Translations under genes and position numbers: made by a program
Assembly (NCBI GenBank): GCA_041663285.1
Contig: JBAZSP010000027.1
Span: 1 to 13,678 of the forward strand
Length of the DNA stretch: 13,678 nt
Direction: 5' to 3'
Source: UBA1435 sp041663285
GTDB lineage: Bacteria > Patescibacteriota > Microgenomatia > UBA12405
Notes under the pieces: model-generated
Told to the model about the DNA's origin: nothing
What the model saw: the letters and a program-made list of their open reading frames with translations, nothing else
The model's database searches: none
Shown: positions 1 to 6,098 of the stretch, in pieces
How the letters are laid out: each line of letters opens with the position of its first letter
Numbering within the stretch: the stretch's first letter is position 1

Positions 1-191
1 TATTTTTCCATGACCTTATCTTCTGTCGAATGCAAGCCAAAAGCGATCCGCCCTCCAACTCCGGACCTCAGGGCAACACTTCATCAAAGATTTGTTGATG
101 ACCACCGCAAACATCCCCAATATCGTGGCCATAACGTAAACAAACACCGTAAGTAAACAACTCGGGTCACTCTTTATTAAATTCTAAAGCT
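1..191. other. Left-edge stretch without a convincing gene
   Basis: No frame gives a recognisable protein here. On the minus strand three short open frames follow one another: one reads YGHDIGD followed by about fourteen more residues before a stop near 68-70, one is hydrophobic (LLTVFVYVMATILGM) and stops at 16-18, and one reads GVGGRIAFGLHSTEDKVMEK and stays open to the window edge. On the plus strand a frame is open from base 1 to about 153. The mixed frames could be the remains of a frameshifted gene that continues to the left, or chance. A 5-bp inverted repeat, GCCCT (50-54) and AGGGC (70-74), and two direct copies of GTAAACAA (136-143 and 153-160) are visible but unexplained. Confidence 0.3.
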
Positions 192-200
192 TAAATCTAG

Positions 201-247
201 TTTTGATTTTTTCAGCCATAGGCTGATCCACCTTTGGTGGAGATTTT
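201..247. repeat. 47-bp double-hairpin element, copy 1
   Basis: On the plus strand it reads TTTTGAT, then the hairpin TCAGCC-ATA-GGCTGA, then the hairpin TCCACC-TTT-GGTGGA, then GATTTT. It matches the copy at 2220-2266 at 41 of 47 positions with no gaps. It is enclosed by an 8-bp perfect inverted repeat, AAATCTAG (193-200) and CTAGATTT (248-255), whose right arm contains the stop codon of the PPC-domain gene. As RNA the whole region could fold into a stem topped by two small hairpins. No U-run follows in the direction of the upstream gene, so a classic terminator is not supported. Confidence 0.85.
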
Positions 248-670
248 CTAGATTTGAATTAATTTCAGTCCTGTCTCCTCGTCATATTTTTTGGCTATTC
301 TGCTTGTTAGGGGAGTTATCTTTATTTCTCCCGCTCCGCCAATTCTGGCCTCTGCCAGATGGCCGCCTCTCATTTCGCCGTCCGGTCTCGATACTGCCGC
401 ATGGGTATGAACAATTATTTCGCCCTCCTCTCCCAAAAACACGTTTCCGATCAGTGACACCATCTCCAGCGCCTCTTCCAGTACAAAGGAGCTGTATTTT
501 TTATTTGCCACGTTGTAATGTGCTATCTCCGCCCAATCCAGTGCCCCGATTCCTTCTATCCACCCGTTTACTATCTCCTCTTTCCGGCAGACCTCTTTTA
601 TGGCTTCGACTATCTTTTCTCCCTTAATAACTTTTACAATTATTTCTTTATCAATCTTTTTGTATTGCAT
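248..670 (-). CDS. PPC-domain (DUF296) protein
   Basis: This 140-residue protein consists of a single PPC/DUF296 domain, the fold found alone in many bacteria and joined to AT-hooks in plant DNA-binding proteins. The conserved core is clear: VHTHAAVSRPDGEMRGGH at about 87-104, with H88, H90 and H104 placed as the metal-binding histidines typical of the bacterial family, preceded by a WIEGIGAL strand-turn. There is no AT-hook. Bacterial members form trimers; their role is poorly known, so DNA binding should not be assumed. The ATG at 670 lies 9 bp after the stop of the Crp/Fnr-like gene, so the two are probably co-transcribed from the promoter at 1339-1367. The stop codon lies inside the outer arm of a palindromic repeat. 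Confidence 0.9.
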   Translation of the reverse strand: MQYKKIDKEIIVKVIKGEKIVEAIKEVCRKEEIVNGWIEGIGALDWAEIAHYNVANKKYSSFVLEEALEMVSLIGNVFLGEEGEIIVHTHAAVSRPDGEMRGGHLAEARIGGAGEIKITPLTSRIAKKYDEETGLKLIQI

Positions 671-679
671 AATGCTATC

Positions 680-1330
680 TTATCTCTCATCTATAGCCTT
701 TTCCATCTTGTCAATATTTTTTACTACGATTCTTTTACCTTTGTTTACTATGTACCCTTCTTTTTCCAGCCGCAAAATCTGAATTGTTACTGTCTCTCGT
801 GTCAGCCCGGTTATGCTGGCAATCATTTTATGAGTAGTAAAAAATTTTATTTTTACCGTTTTGTCTTCCTCTTCGCCAAAGCGTCTGGCTAAGTAAATTA
901 TCAATCTGGCCACTTTTTCATAGGCATCGCCCGAAATTAATTTTTGGGCGTTATTGGTAATTTCCATAAAACATGTCAGCACTTCCTTGAACAGCTCAAA
1001 CGATATGGCGGTATTTAACTTTAAAAATTTTAAGCACTCTTTATAAGGTGCCACCCACATTTCTACCGGAGTTATTGTTTCAAAATAGTATTTGTTTTCC
1101 ATCCCGGTTAGATGGTAAATAAAGGAAAAATAAAATAACGGCTTAAACATCGGCAAAGTAATTTCTCTCCCGTCCTTAGTTTTCAAAAAAACTCTCACGA
1201 ATCCGCTTTTTACAAACCCCACTCCCTTAAGTTCTTCGCCGGGCTTCAAAATTACTTCACCCTTTCTGTAACTTATCAGCTTTTGTTTTTTAAAAAACGC
1301 CTTCAATTTTGCCAAATGAATTTTTTCCAT
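680..1330 (-). CDS. Crp/Fnr-family transcriptional regulator
   Basis: The protein has 216 residues, close to the usual family length. The N-terminal cyclic-nucleotide-binding-like beta-barrel spans about 10-110 (GEVILKPGEELKGVGFVKSGFVRVFL), a long dimerisation helix about 110-150, and a C-terminal winged helix-turn-helix about 160-210 (KMIASITGLTRETVTIQILRL). The barrel lacks a recognisable phosphate-binding cassette and there are no clustered cysteines for an FNR-type iron-sulfur centre, so cAMP or oxygen sensing cannot be inferred; the ligand is unknown. The ATG at 1330 follows a well-formed promoter with almost no leader. The PPC-domain gene follows 9 bp downstream and is the likely operon partner. 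No convincing symmetric Crp/Fnr operator was found by eye near the start. Confidence 0.9.
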   Translation of the reverse strand: MEKIHLAKLKAFFKKQKLISYRKGEVILKPGEELKGVGFVKSGFVRVFLKTKDGREITLPMFKPLFYFSFIYHLTGMENKYYFETITPVEMWVAPYKECLKFLKLNTAISFELFKEVLTCFMEITNNAQKLISGDAYEKVARLIIYLARRFGEEEDKTVKIKFFTTHKMIASITGLTRETVTIQILRLEKEGYIVNKGKRIVVKNIDKMEKAIDER

Positions 1331-1338
1331 GGTTTATG

Positions 1339-1367
1339 ATTATACGCGACCAATTCTGTCAGGACAA
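1339..1367 (-). promoter_or_regulatory. Promoter of the Crp/Fnr-like gene
   Basis: On the minus strand TTGTCC (1367-1362) is followed by a 17-base spacer and a perfect TATAAT (1344-1339). Only 8 bases separate the -10 box from the ATG at 1330, so transcription would begin within a base or two of the start codon and the mRNA would be leaderless or nearly so. The promoter starts just beyond the stop codon of the M3 peptidase gene, separating the two transcription units. Confidence 0.7.
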
Positions 1368-1374
1368 CCCGTAA

Positions 1375-3183
1375 CTACTCGATCATCTCCCTTGTCTCTT
1401 TCAGCCATTTTCGGATTTCGTTAAACCCTTCTTGCCAAAATTCTGGCCTATCTATGTCTACTCCAGAATTTCTCAAGATTGTTTCGGGTGCCAGTGACCC
1501 GCCGGATGCCAATATTTTATTTATTTCCTTCAAATAACTTCTGTCCCTTTTGTATCTGCCATACAGGCCAATTGCCAGAAGCTCGCCGAAGCTATAAGCA
1601 TAACAATAGAAAGGGGACTGAACTATATGGGGGATATAAGCCCACTCATATTGAAACAAGTTGTCTACCTCAACTGCTTCCCCAAATTGTTCGTCTAAAC
1701 ACCGGAGCCATAGCTTATTTGCCATAGTGGTTCCCGCCTCCTCGATTTTTTCGTAAATCTCTTTTTCAAACAGCACCACCCCTGTCTGTCTGGCTATCGT
1801 TGCCCAGGCATCTTCCATTCTCTCCGCCATTAAAGCCAGCTTTTCCTGTTTTTTTCCTGCTCTCTCAATCATTTTTTCAGTTATTGCTACTTCGGCCAGA
1901 GTCGAAGCCGTCTCTGCCAATACCAGGCTTGCCGACTGGTTGCCGATATGGTGCTTATTTGCCATTAGCGAATGTATCCCATGGCCCAACTCGTGAGCTA
2001 ATGTTTTGATGTCTCTTGATTGGCCGGAAAAATTAAGCATCACATACGGTGTAATTTTCGGGCTGACTGTAGCACAAAACGCTCCCCCTCGCTTTTTCGG
2101 ATTTGGTAATGAATCAACGTGTTTTTCTCTGATTATTCTTTCTGCCCCTTCCCCGAAACTTTCTGAAAATTCATAGAGGCCGTCCACCACTTCTTTTTCT
2201 ACTTGTTCAAATTTTTGATTTTTGATATTTTCAGCCACAGGCTGATCCGCCCCTGGCGGAGATTTTTGAACTTGGTAGATTGGGGCGTATACATCCCACC
2301 GTTTCATTTTTTTAACTTTCAGCATTTTTGCCTTAATTTCAAAGTAATCGTGGAATACCTTCCTGTTATCTTTTACTGTCCCCATCATTGATTCAACAAT
2401 TTTTCCGTTTATCTCATTTCCCCAATTTCTCCTATCTATTGCTTCTTTAAAACCCCGCAGCTTTGTTTCATACTTCCAGTCTTTCACCCTGGACTTATAT
2501 ATTAAAAAATATTTATCAGCATTTTCTTTATATTTTCCGAGCAACGCCCTGTATGCCGCTTCCCTGACCTCTGCCTTGTTATCTCGTGTCATTCTAATTA
2601 TTTCTGCCGTCGTTTTAACTTTTAAGGCTTTCTTTTCACCAACCTTCATCTCGTATACCTGTTCTGTCTCCAGCATTGTTCTTAAGTCTCTTAACGCCTC
2701 CATGCCGTTGATATCTTTATTGGCCAAAATATTTTCCTCCTCCTCATTTTTTGTGAACTTGGCCGTATCTCTGGCGTATCCTAGTTTGTATTTCATGTCA
2801 GGCACCGCTCCAAACAATCGTTCGGCATCCGCCTTGCCAAGCGTTTTCCCATTAATTTTGACCAATCCCTTAATCCAGTGTCTGATTTTACGGCCTTTTT
2901 CGTCTGCTTTTACCGTTAAACTATCTGCTCTGGCTTTAAATATCCTGGCTAGTTCATTATTTTGGTCAACACTAAGAATTAGGTAGGGGAGGTAATTAAG
3001 CCTGGCCAATTCTTCATCTAAAGTCTCTTCAAATTCAATCCATTTTCTAAAAATCCTTTTGGGCATTTTAGGATCCATTCTTTTTTCCCAAGCCAATATC
3101 TGGCCGACCTCTTTCTCAATTTGCCGGTAAAGCTTTTCAAAATCTTTCACTCTCAAAATGTCATCCAGCTGCCATCCTGTCAT
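1375..3183 (-). CDS. M3-family oligoendopeptidase (PepF-like)
   Basis: This 602-residue zinc metallopeptidase has the usual length for bacterial oligoendopeptidases of family M3. The catalytic signature is TLAHELGHGIHSLM with H397 and H401 as zinc ligands and E398 as the catalytic glutamate; the third ligand is expected at E424 in LVLAETASTLAE. The helical N-terminal lobe (about 1-290) and a C-terminal YAYSFGELLA segment are also typical. There is no signal peptide, so it should act in the cytoplasm on short peptides. An unusual stretch at about 307-321 (KSPPGADQPVAENIK) is encoded by the 47-bp double-hairpin repeat and sits between the VYAPIYQV strand and the following helix, where relatives are shorter. 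The ATG at 3183 lies 24 bp downstream of the GNAT gene. Confidence 0.95.
   Translation of the reverse strand: MTGWQLDDILRVKDFEKLYRQIEKEVGQILAWEKRMDPKMPKRIFRKWIEFEETLDEELARLNYLPYLILSVDQNNELARIFKARADSLTVKADEKGRKIRHWIKGLVKINGKTLGKADAERLFGAVPDMKYKLGYARDTAKFTKNEEEENILANKDINGMEALRDLRTMLETEQVYEMKVGEKKALKVKTTAEIIRMTRDNKAEVREAAYRALLGKYKENADKYFLIYKSRVKDWKYETKLRGFKEAIDRRNWGNEINGKIVESMMGTVKDNRKVFHDYFEIKAKMLKVKKMKRWDVYAPIYQVQKSPPGADQPVAENIKNQKFEQVEKEVVDGLYEFSESFGEGAERIIREKHVDSLPNPKKRGGAFCATVSPKITPYVMLNFSGQSRDIKTLAHELGHGIHSLMANKHHIGNQSASLVLAETASTLAEVAITEKMIERAGKKQEKLALMAERMEDAWATIARQTGVVLFEKEIYEKIEEAGTTMANKLWLRCLDEQFGEAVEVDNLFQYEWAYIPHIVQSPFYCYAYSFGELLAIGLYGRYKRDRSYLKEINKILASGGSLAPETILRNSGVDIDRPEFWQEGFNEIRKWLKETREMIE
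2220..2266. repeat. 47-bp double-hairpin element, copy 2, translated inside the M3 peptidase
   Basis: This is the same element as at 201-247, in the same orientation: TTTTGAT, hairpin TCAGCC-ACA-GGCTGA, hairpin TCCGCC-CCT-GGCGGA, GATTTT. In the second hairpin an A-T pair of copy 1 has become G-C through paired changes, so base pairing is kept. It is enclosed by a 7-bp inverted repeat, GTTCAAA (2205-2211) and TTTGAAC (2265-2271), which differs from the arms around copy 1. It is read on the minus strand as part of the peptidase and contains no stop in that frame. Confidence 0.85.
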
Positions 3184-3207
3184 ATTTTATCCACGCCTTA
3201 AGTCAAG

Positions 3208-3641
3208 TTAAATCCTAATACTATATTCTAACCTATTCTTATTCAGCCTACGTTTTAGTTTTCCGCCCACCCCTGCAATAATTCTAATCGACGGCCGGTT
3301 ATCCTCTCGGCATACCACCGTCACCTCTCTTTTATTCGCCGCCTTCAGTTTTTCCAGCAACAATTTGACAATCACTTTCCCCAAGCCATTGCCTCTTCGG
3401 CTCGGCCGGATGTCATAAACCAGCTCGCCCGCTTTCGAGCGATATCGTCTCGTCCCTGCTCTGCCGATAAATTCCTCTTCATCTACCAGCCACCAATTCT
3501 GCCGCTTTTTGTTATTGTTTTTTTCTGGTATTCTTCAAAAGTCTTACTCTTCATCCATCCGTATCGCCCTTCCTTTTTGTATTCTTCCACCGCTCCTAAA
3601 AAATTTACCCAATATTTCTTCCTCGGCTCTACCAGCTCCAT
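3208..3641 (-). pseudogene. GNAT-family N-acetyltransferase, frameshifted at an A7 run
   Basis: The gene begins with ATG at 3641 (MELVEPRKKYWVNF) and its first frame runs to FEEYQKK before the homopolymer T7 at 3518-3524 (A7 in the mRNA). Adding one base there restores a continuous protein of about 144 residues: after the run it reads RQNWWLVDEEEFIGRAG, then VYDIRPSRRGNGLGKVIV, which is the acetyl-CoA-binding R-x-x-G-x-G loop, then VVCREDNRPSIRIIAGVGGKL near the end. The order and length fit the COG3981-type predicted acetyltransferases. Without the correction the first frame stops soon after the run and the rest has no start of its own. Either a one-base sequencing error or a true mutation explains this. 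The start lies only 16 bp from the divergent rnhB start. Confidence 0.8.
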
Positions 3642-3645
3642 TTGA

Positions 3646-3651
3646 TATATT
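3646..3651 (+). promoter_or_regulatory. Possible -10 box of rnhB
   Basis: TATATT lies 6 bp before the rnhB ATG at 3658, a spacing that would give a leaderless transcript. No good -35 hexamer is visible 16-18 bp upstream, where the divergent acetyltransferase gene is already coding. The call rests mainly on the spacing also seen at two other genes in this window. Confidence 0.35.
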
Positions 3652-3657
3652 CAACTG

Positions 3658-4356
3658 ATGATCTTTTTACCTGATTTTAACTACGAATTCTCTCAAATTC
3701 CACCCTCAACCCGTTTTCTTTTAGGTATCGACGAAGTTGGCCGCGGGCCTCTGGCTGGTCCGGTAACCATCGGCGCCTTTCTACTAGACTTAACCCTCTT
3801 CAAGCCTAACGAATTTGTCAAGATTGGGGTCCGCGATTCTAAAAAACTATCACCCCAAAAACGCCAAAAAATTTTAGCTTACTTTTCTCAAAACCAATTT
3901 GCTTATTCGGTCTTTTCCGCTTCGTCAGAGAAAATTGATCAGCAGGGGATTAATGTCGTCATTAAAGGTTTAATTCTTTATGCCCTAAATCGTTTTAAGG
4001 GACGTTTTGATTATTGCCTTATTGACGGCAATTATGCCTTTGACGATTTCTCCCTTTCTTCATCGGCCTGCCCCGCAACTGCTGGGAGAGGTACCCCGGA
4101 GGGGAGCGGGATTTTAAAATCTCTCATCTCTGCCGACTCTACCTGTTTTTCTGTGGCTGCCGCCTCGATTTGCGCCAAAGTCGTTCGGGATCAAAGAATG
4201 GATGGCTATGATTTACTTTACCCCCAATACGGTTTTAAGGATCACAAAGGCTACGGCACCAAAAAGCACCTTGCCGCTCTTCAGCTTCACGGTCCCTGCC
4301 CGATCCACCGCCGCTCCTTTCGTCCAGTTAAGGCCGTCAATAATCAAAAAATTTAG
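3658..4356 (+). CDS. rnhB: Ribonuclease HII with an extra palindromic-element peptide
   Basis: This 232-residue enzyme cleaves the RNA strand of RNA-DNA hybrids, including single ribonucleotides in DNA. The signature GIDEVGRGPLAGPV is at 23-36, DSKKLSPQKR at 60-69, LIDGN at 121-125 and SVAAASICAKVVRD at 165-178; the catalytic acidic residues are D25, E26, D123 and D178. C-terminal GYGTKKHLAAL is also typical. From D123 to the AD before SVAAAS there are 37 residues where E. coli RnhB has about 19, because residues 136-153 (including CPATAGRGTPEGSG) are additional and coincide with a GC-rich palindromic DNA segment. It is the only plus-strand gene recognised; its stop (4354-4356) overlaps the stop of the convergent neighbour. 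Confidence 0.96.
   Translation: MIFLPDFNYEFSQIPPSTRFLLGIDEVGRGPLAGPVTIGAFLLDLTLFKPNEFVKIGVRDSKKLSPQKRQKILAYFSQNQFAYSVFSASSEKIDQQGINVVIKGLILYALNRFKGRFDYCLIDGNYAFDDFSLSSSACPATAGRGTPEGSGILKSLISADSTCFSVAAASICAKVVRDQRMDGYDLLYPQYGFKDHKGYGTKKHLAALQLHGPCPIHRRSFRPVKAVNNQKI
4068..4112. repeat. GC-rich palindromic insert inside rnhB
   Basis: Within rnhB, CCCGC (72 bases into this line's block, 4072-4076) pairs with GCGGG (4106-4110), and inside them CCCC-GGA-GGGG (4094-4104) forms a second perfect hairpin. An alternative fold pairs CCT and CCC on the left with GGG and AGG around 4084-4091. The segment is richer in G and C than its surroundings, has no stop in the rnhB frame and corresponds to the extra residues of this RNase HII. 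It is immediately followed by a 12-base palindrome, GATTTTAAAATC (4110-4121). No second copy was found in the window, so its status as a dispersed repeat is an inference. Confidence 0.5.
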
Positions 4357-6078
4357 CTGGTTACCAGTCTAGGTTCCGCCAAAATAATCTGCCACCCCCA
4401 CAATACTGCTAAAGATATCATTATTGCTGTTACTCCGATTCTTATATATTTCGGTAATCTGGCCAAAATAAACGTCAGTATCACCGTCAAAACTATGTGT
4501 ACGGCCGGATAAATTATCAATCCTATCTGCCAACTACTCCAAATATTATCAAAATCTAGTTTCAGCATCGATTCCATCACATATCCCGGGAAATCCTGAT
4601 TTACTAGCGAAAATTTTATTTCCTTTGTTATTCCGCCCCCCACAAATCTGAAAGCGTCAACCGCCGCTCCTGCCATATATTTCCCTTCCCAGCTCGTTAT
4701 CCTAATAATACTTAATACAAAATCAATGGCAAACACCGCCGCCATCTCCCACCTGATATTTTTCTTCCAAAAAATTATCCCGACTACAACAGCGAACATA
4801 ACGCTTACAACCTGGGCCACCTCAATATTAGTTACTACCGCGCCATAAAACACCCCCCAGCCGTATTGATAGCCGGATTTCCACAGCAAGCCGAAAGCCA
4901 GTCCGCCCCAAACTAATCCCATAATTATTCCGTTTCTCATGTTTCTTTTAACCAGGCCAATACTCAAGAATATTGCCGCCACCAGAAGCCAATAGGGGAT
5001 ATATGTCTTAGCCTTTGTTTTATCATTTATCAGCACTCTGTCTAAAAAACTATTTTTGTCCTTAACAAAATAATCAGCAAAACTTATTTTCCGGTTATAT
5101 ATAGTCTCCTCCTTCAGGCTTTCATTTTTTCTCCCATCTCTACTCATCACCCAATTATTAATCACTACTCCACCCGGATTATTTTTATACGTATTTTTCC
5201 ATTTCTCTCCAAATCGGCTCATAGACACCACTTCTAGATTTGGCCAATCCTTAATAGTTTTTATTTGTTTATTAAATTCTTCTTCCATCCCCACACTCTC
5301 CATCCCGGTTTCCAGCCCCACCGTTATCTGTCCGATTTTGTTTTCGTTCTCCAAGTATTGCCCGGCAATCTTCTTAAAATAATCAATATCCCCCCCAATT
5401 TGTATGTAATCGTTTGCTTGTAACGAATACAGCGACGCCCCACCTTCTCCATAACCCAATTCCGGGTCTCTTAAAGCCCACTGAATAATCACCGGTCCGG
5501 CCTTATCGCTTTCCTCTTGTGCTGGCGCCAATATATTTGCCTTTGATGGAAAATAGGGCACGCCCCACCACTGCCCCCATAACTGTGGTCACCCCGTATT
5601 TGTTTTCTATATATTCCAGGCTATAGCTATCAATCCACCAGGCGCCAATTGATTCTGGATAATAACCAAACGCATTTTTAAATTCCTTCCAAGCCTTATC
5701 TATCATTTTTCTTCGTTCTGTGCGTGTATATCCCGACAAAAACACCGCCCCTGGGTCGTACCAGGTTTTGCCAATCGGATAAATCACTCTGGACTCATCT
5801 GCCAGTCTCTTACTGACTTCTAAAAATATTCCTCTCTCTTGCTGCCCGTCAAACTCTTTGATTTCGCTTAACAACTCCTCATCTTTCAAAGCATCGTACT
5901 GCAACAGCCATGTTGCCGCCATCCCCGAATTTTTAATAATTCGGTATTGTTCCCTCATCGGTTCCAAGCTCCTGTCTCTCCACAATTCTCTGCTTCTTAC
6001 CGGAAAAACTACGGCCGCATATTTATTCGTCGCCTGCACTGGAATTACCGATGCTATCGACAAAATCATCAGCAGCAT
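4353..6078 (-). pseudogene. Secreted polysaccharide deacetylase-like membrane protein, frameshifted at a G5 run
   Basis: Two overlapping frames form one gene of about 574 residues. The first (start to about 5574) has a signal peptide MLLMILSIASVIPVQA, then AATWLLQYDAL and FGYYPESIGAWWIDSYSLEYIENKYGV split over two motifs, resembling the barrel of NodB-like or GH57-like deacetylases. The second resumes with QWWGVPYFPSKANILAP, reaches IIQWALRDPELGYG, and ends in six or seven membrane helices (from TYIPYWLLVAAIFLS to the C-terminus). The frame changes at CCCCC 5574-5578; losing one base joins them. It probably faces outside the cell and may act on glycans, but no catalytic metal triad could be assigned. 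The ATG at 6078 was preferred over GTG 6090 because AAGAGGTG (6095-6088) is a well-spaced ribosome binding site. It follows the helicase gene in the same direction. Confidence 0.7.
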
Positions 6079-6087
6079 AATTATTAT

Positions 6088-6095
6088 CACCTCTT
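6088..6095 (-). promoter_or_regulatory. Ribosome binding site deciding the deacetylase-like start
   Basis: AAGAGGTG on the minus strand lies 9 bp before ATG 6078 and matches the anti-Shine-Dalgarno core well. It overlaps the alternative GTG start at 6090, which therefore is less likely. Confidence 0.6.
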
Positions 6096-6098
6096 ATT

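Noticed and set aside
76..136. YGHDIGD on the minus strand resembles the GHDxGD part of GGDEF domains
   Set aside because: The frame stops about 14 residues later and neither the GGDEF signature nor its spacing follows; a seven-residue match is too short.
136..160. Two direct GTAAACAA repeats that might be a regulator or DnaA-type site
   Set aside because: They do not match the DnaA box, only two copies exist and no promoter or gene start is adjacent.
193..255. Intrinsic terminator of the PPC-domain gene
   Set aside because: The hairpins are followed by an A-rich, not U-rich, stretch in the direction of transcription, and the near-identical element occurs inside a coding region.
304..892. 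Plus-strand open frames antisense to the PPC and Crp/Fnr genes
   Set aside because: They are mirror frames of well-supported minus-strand genes and show no recognisable protein features.
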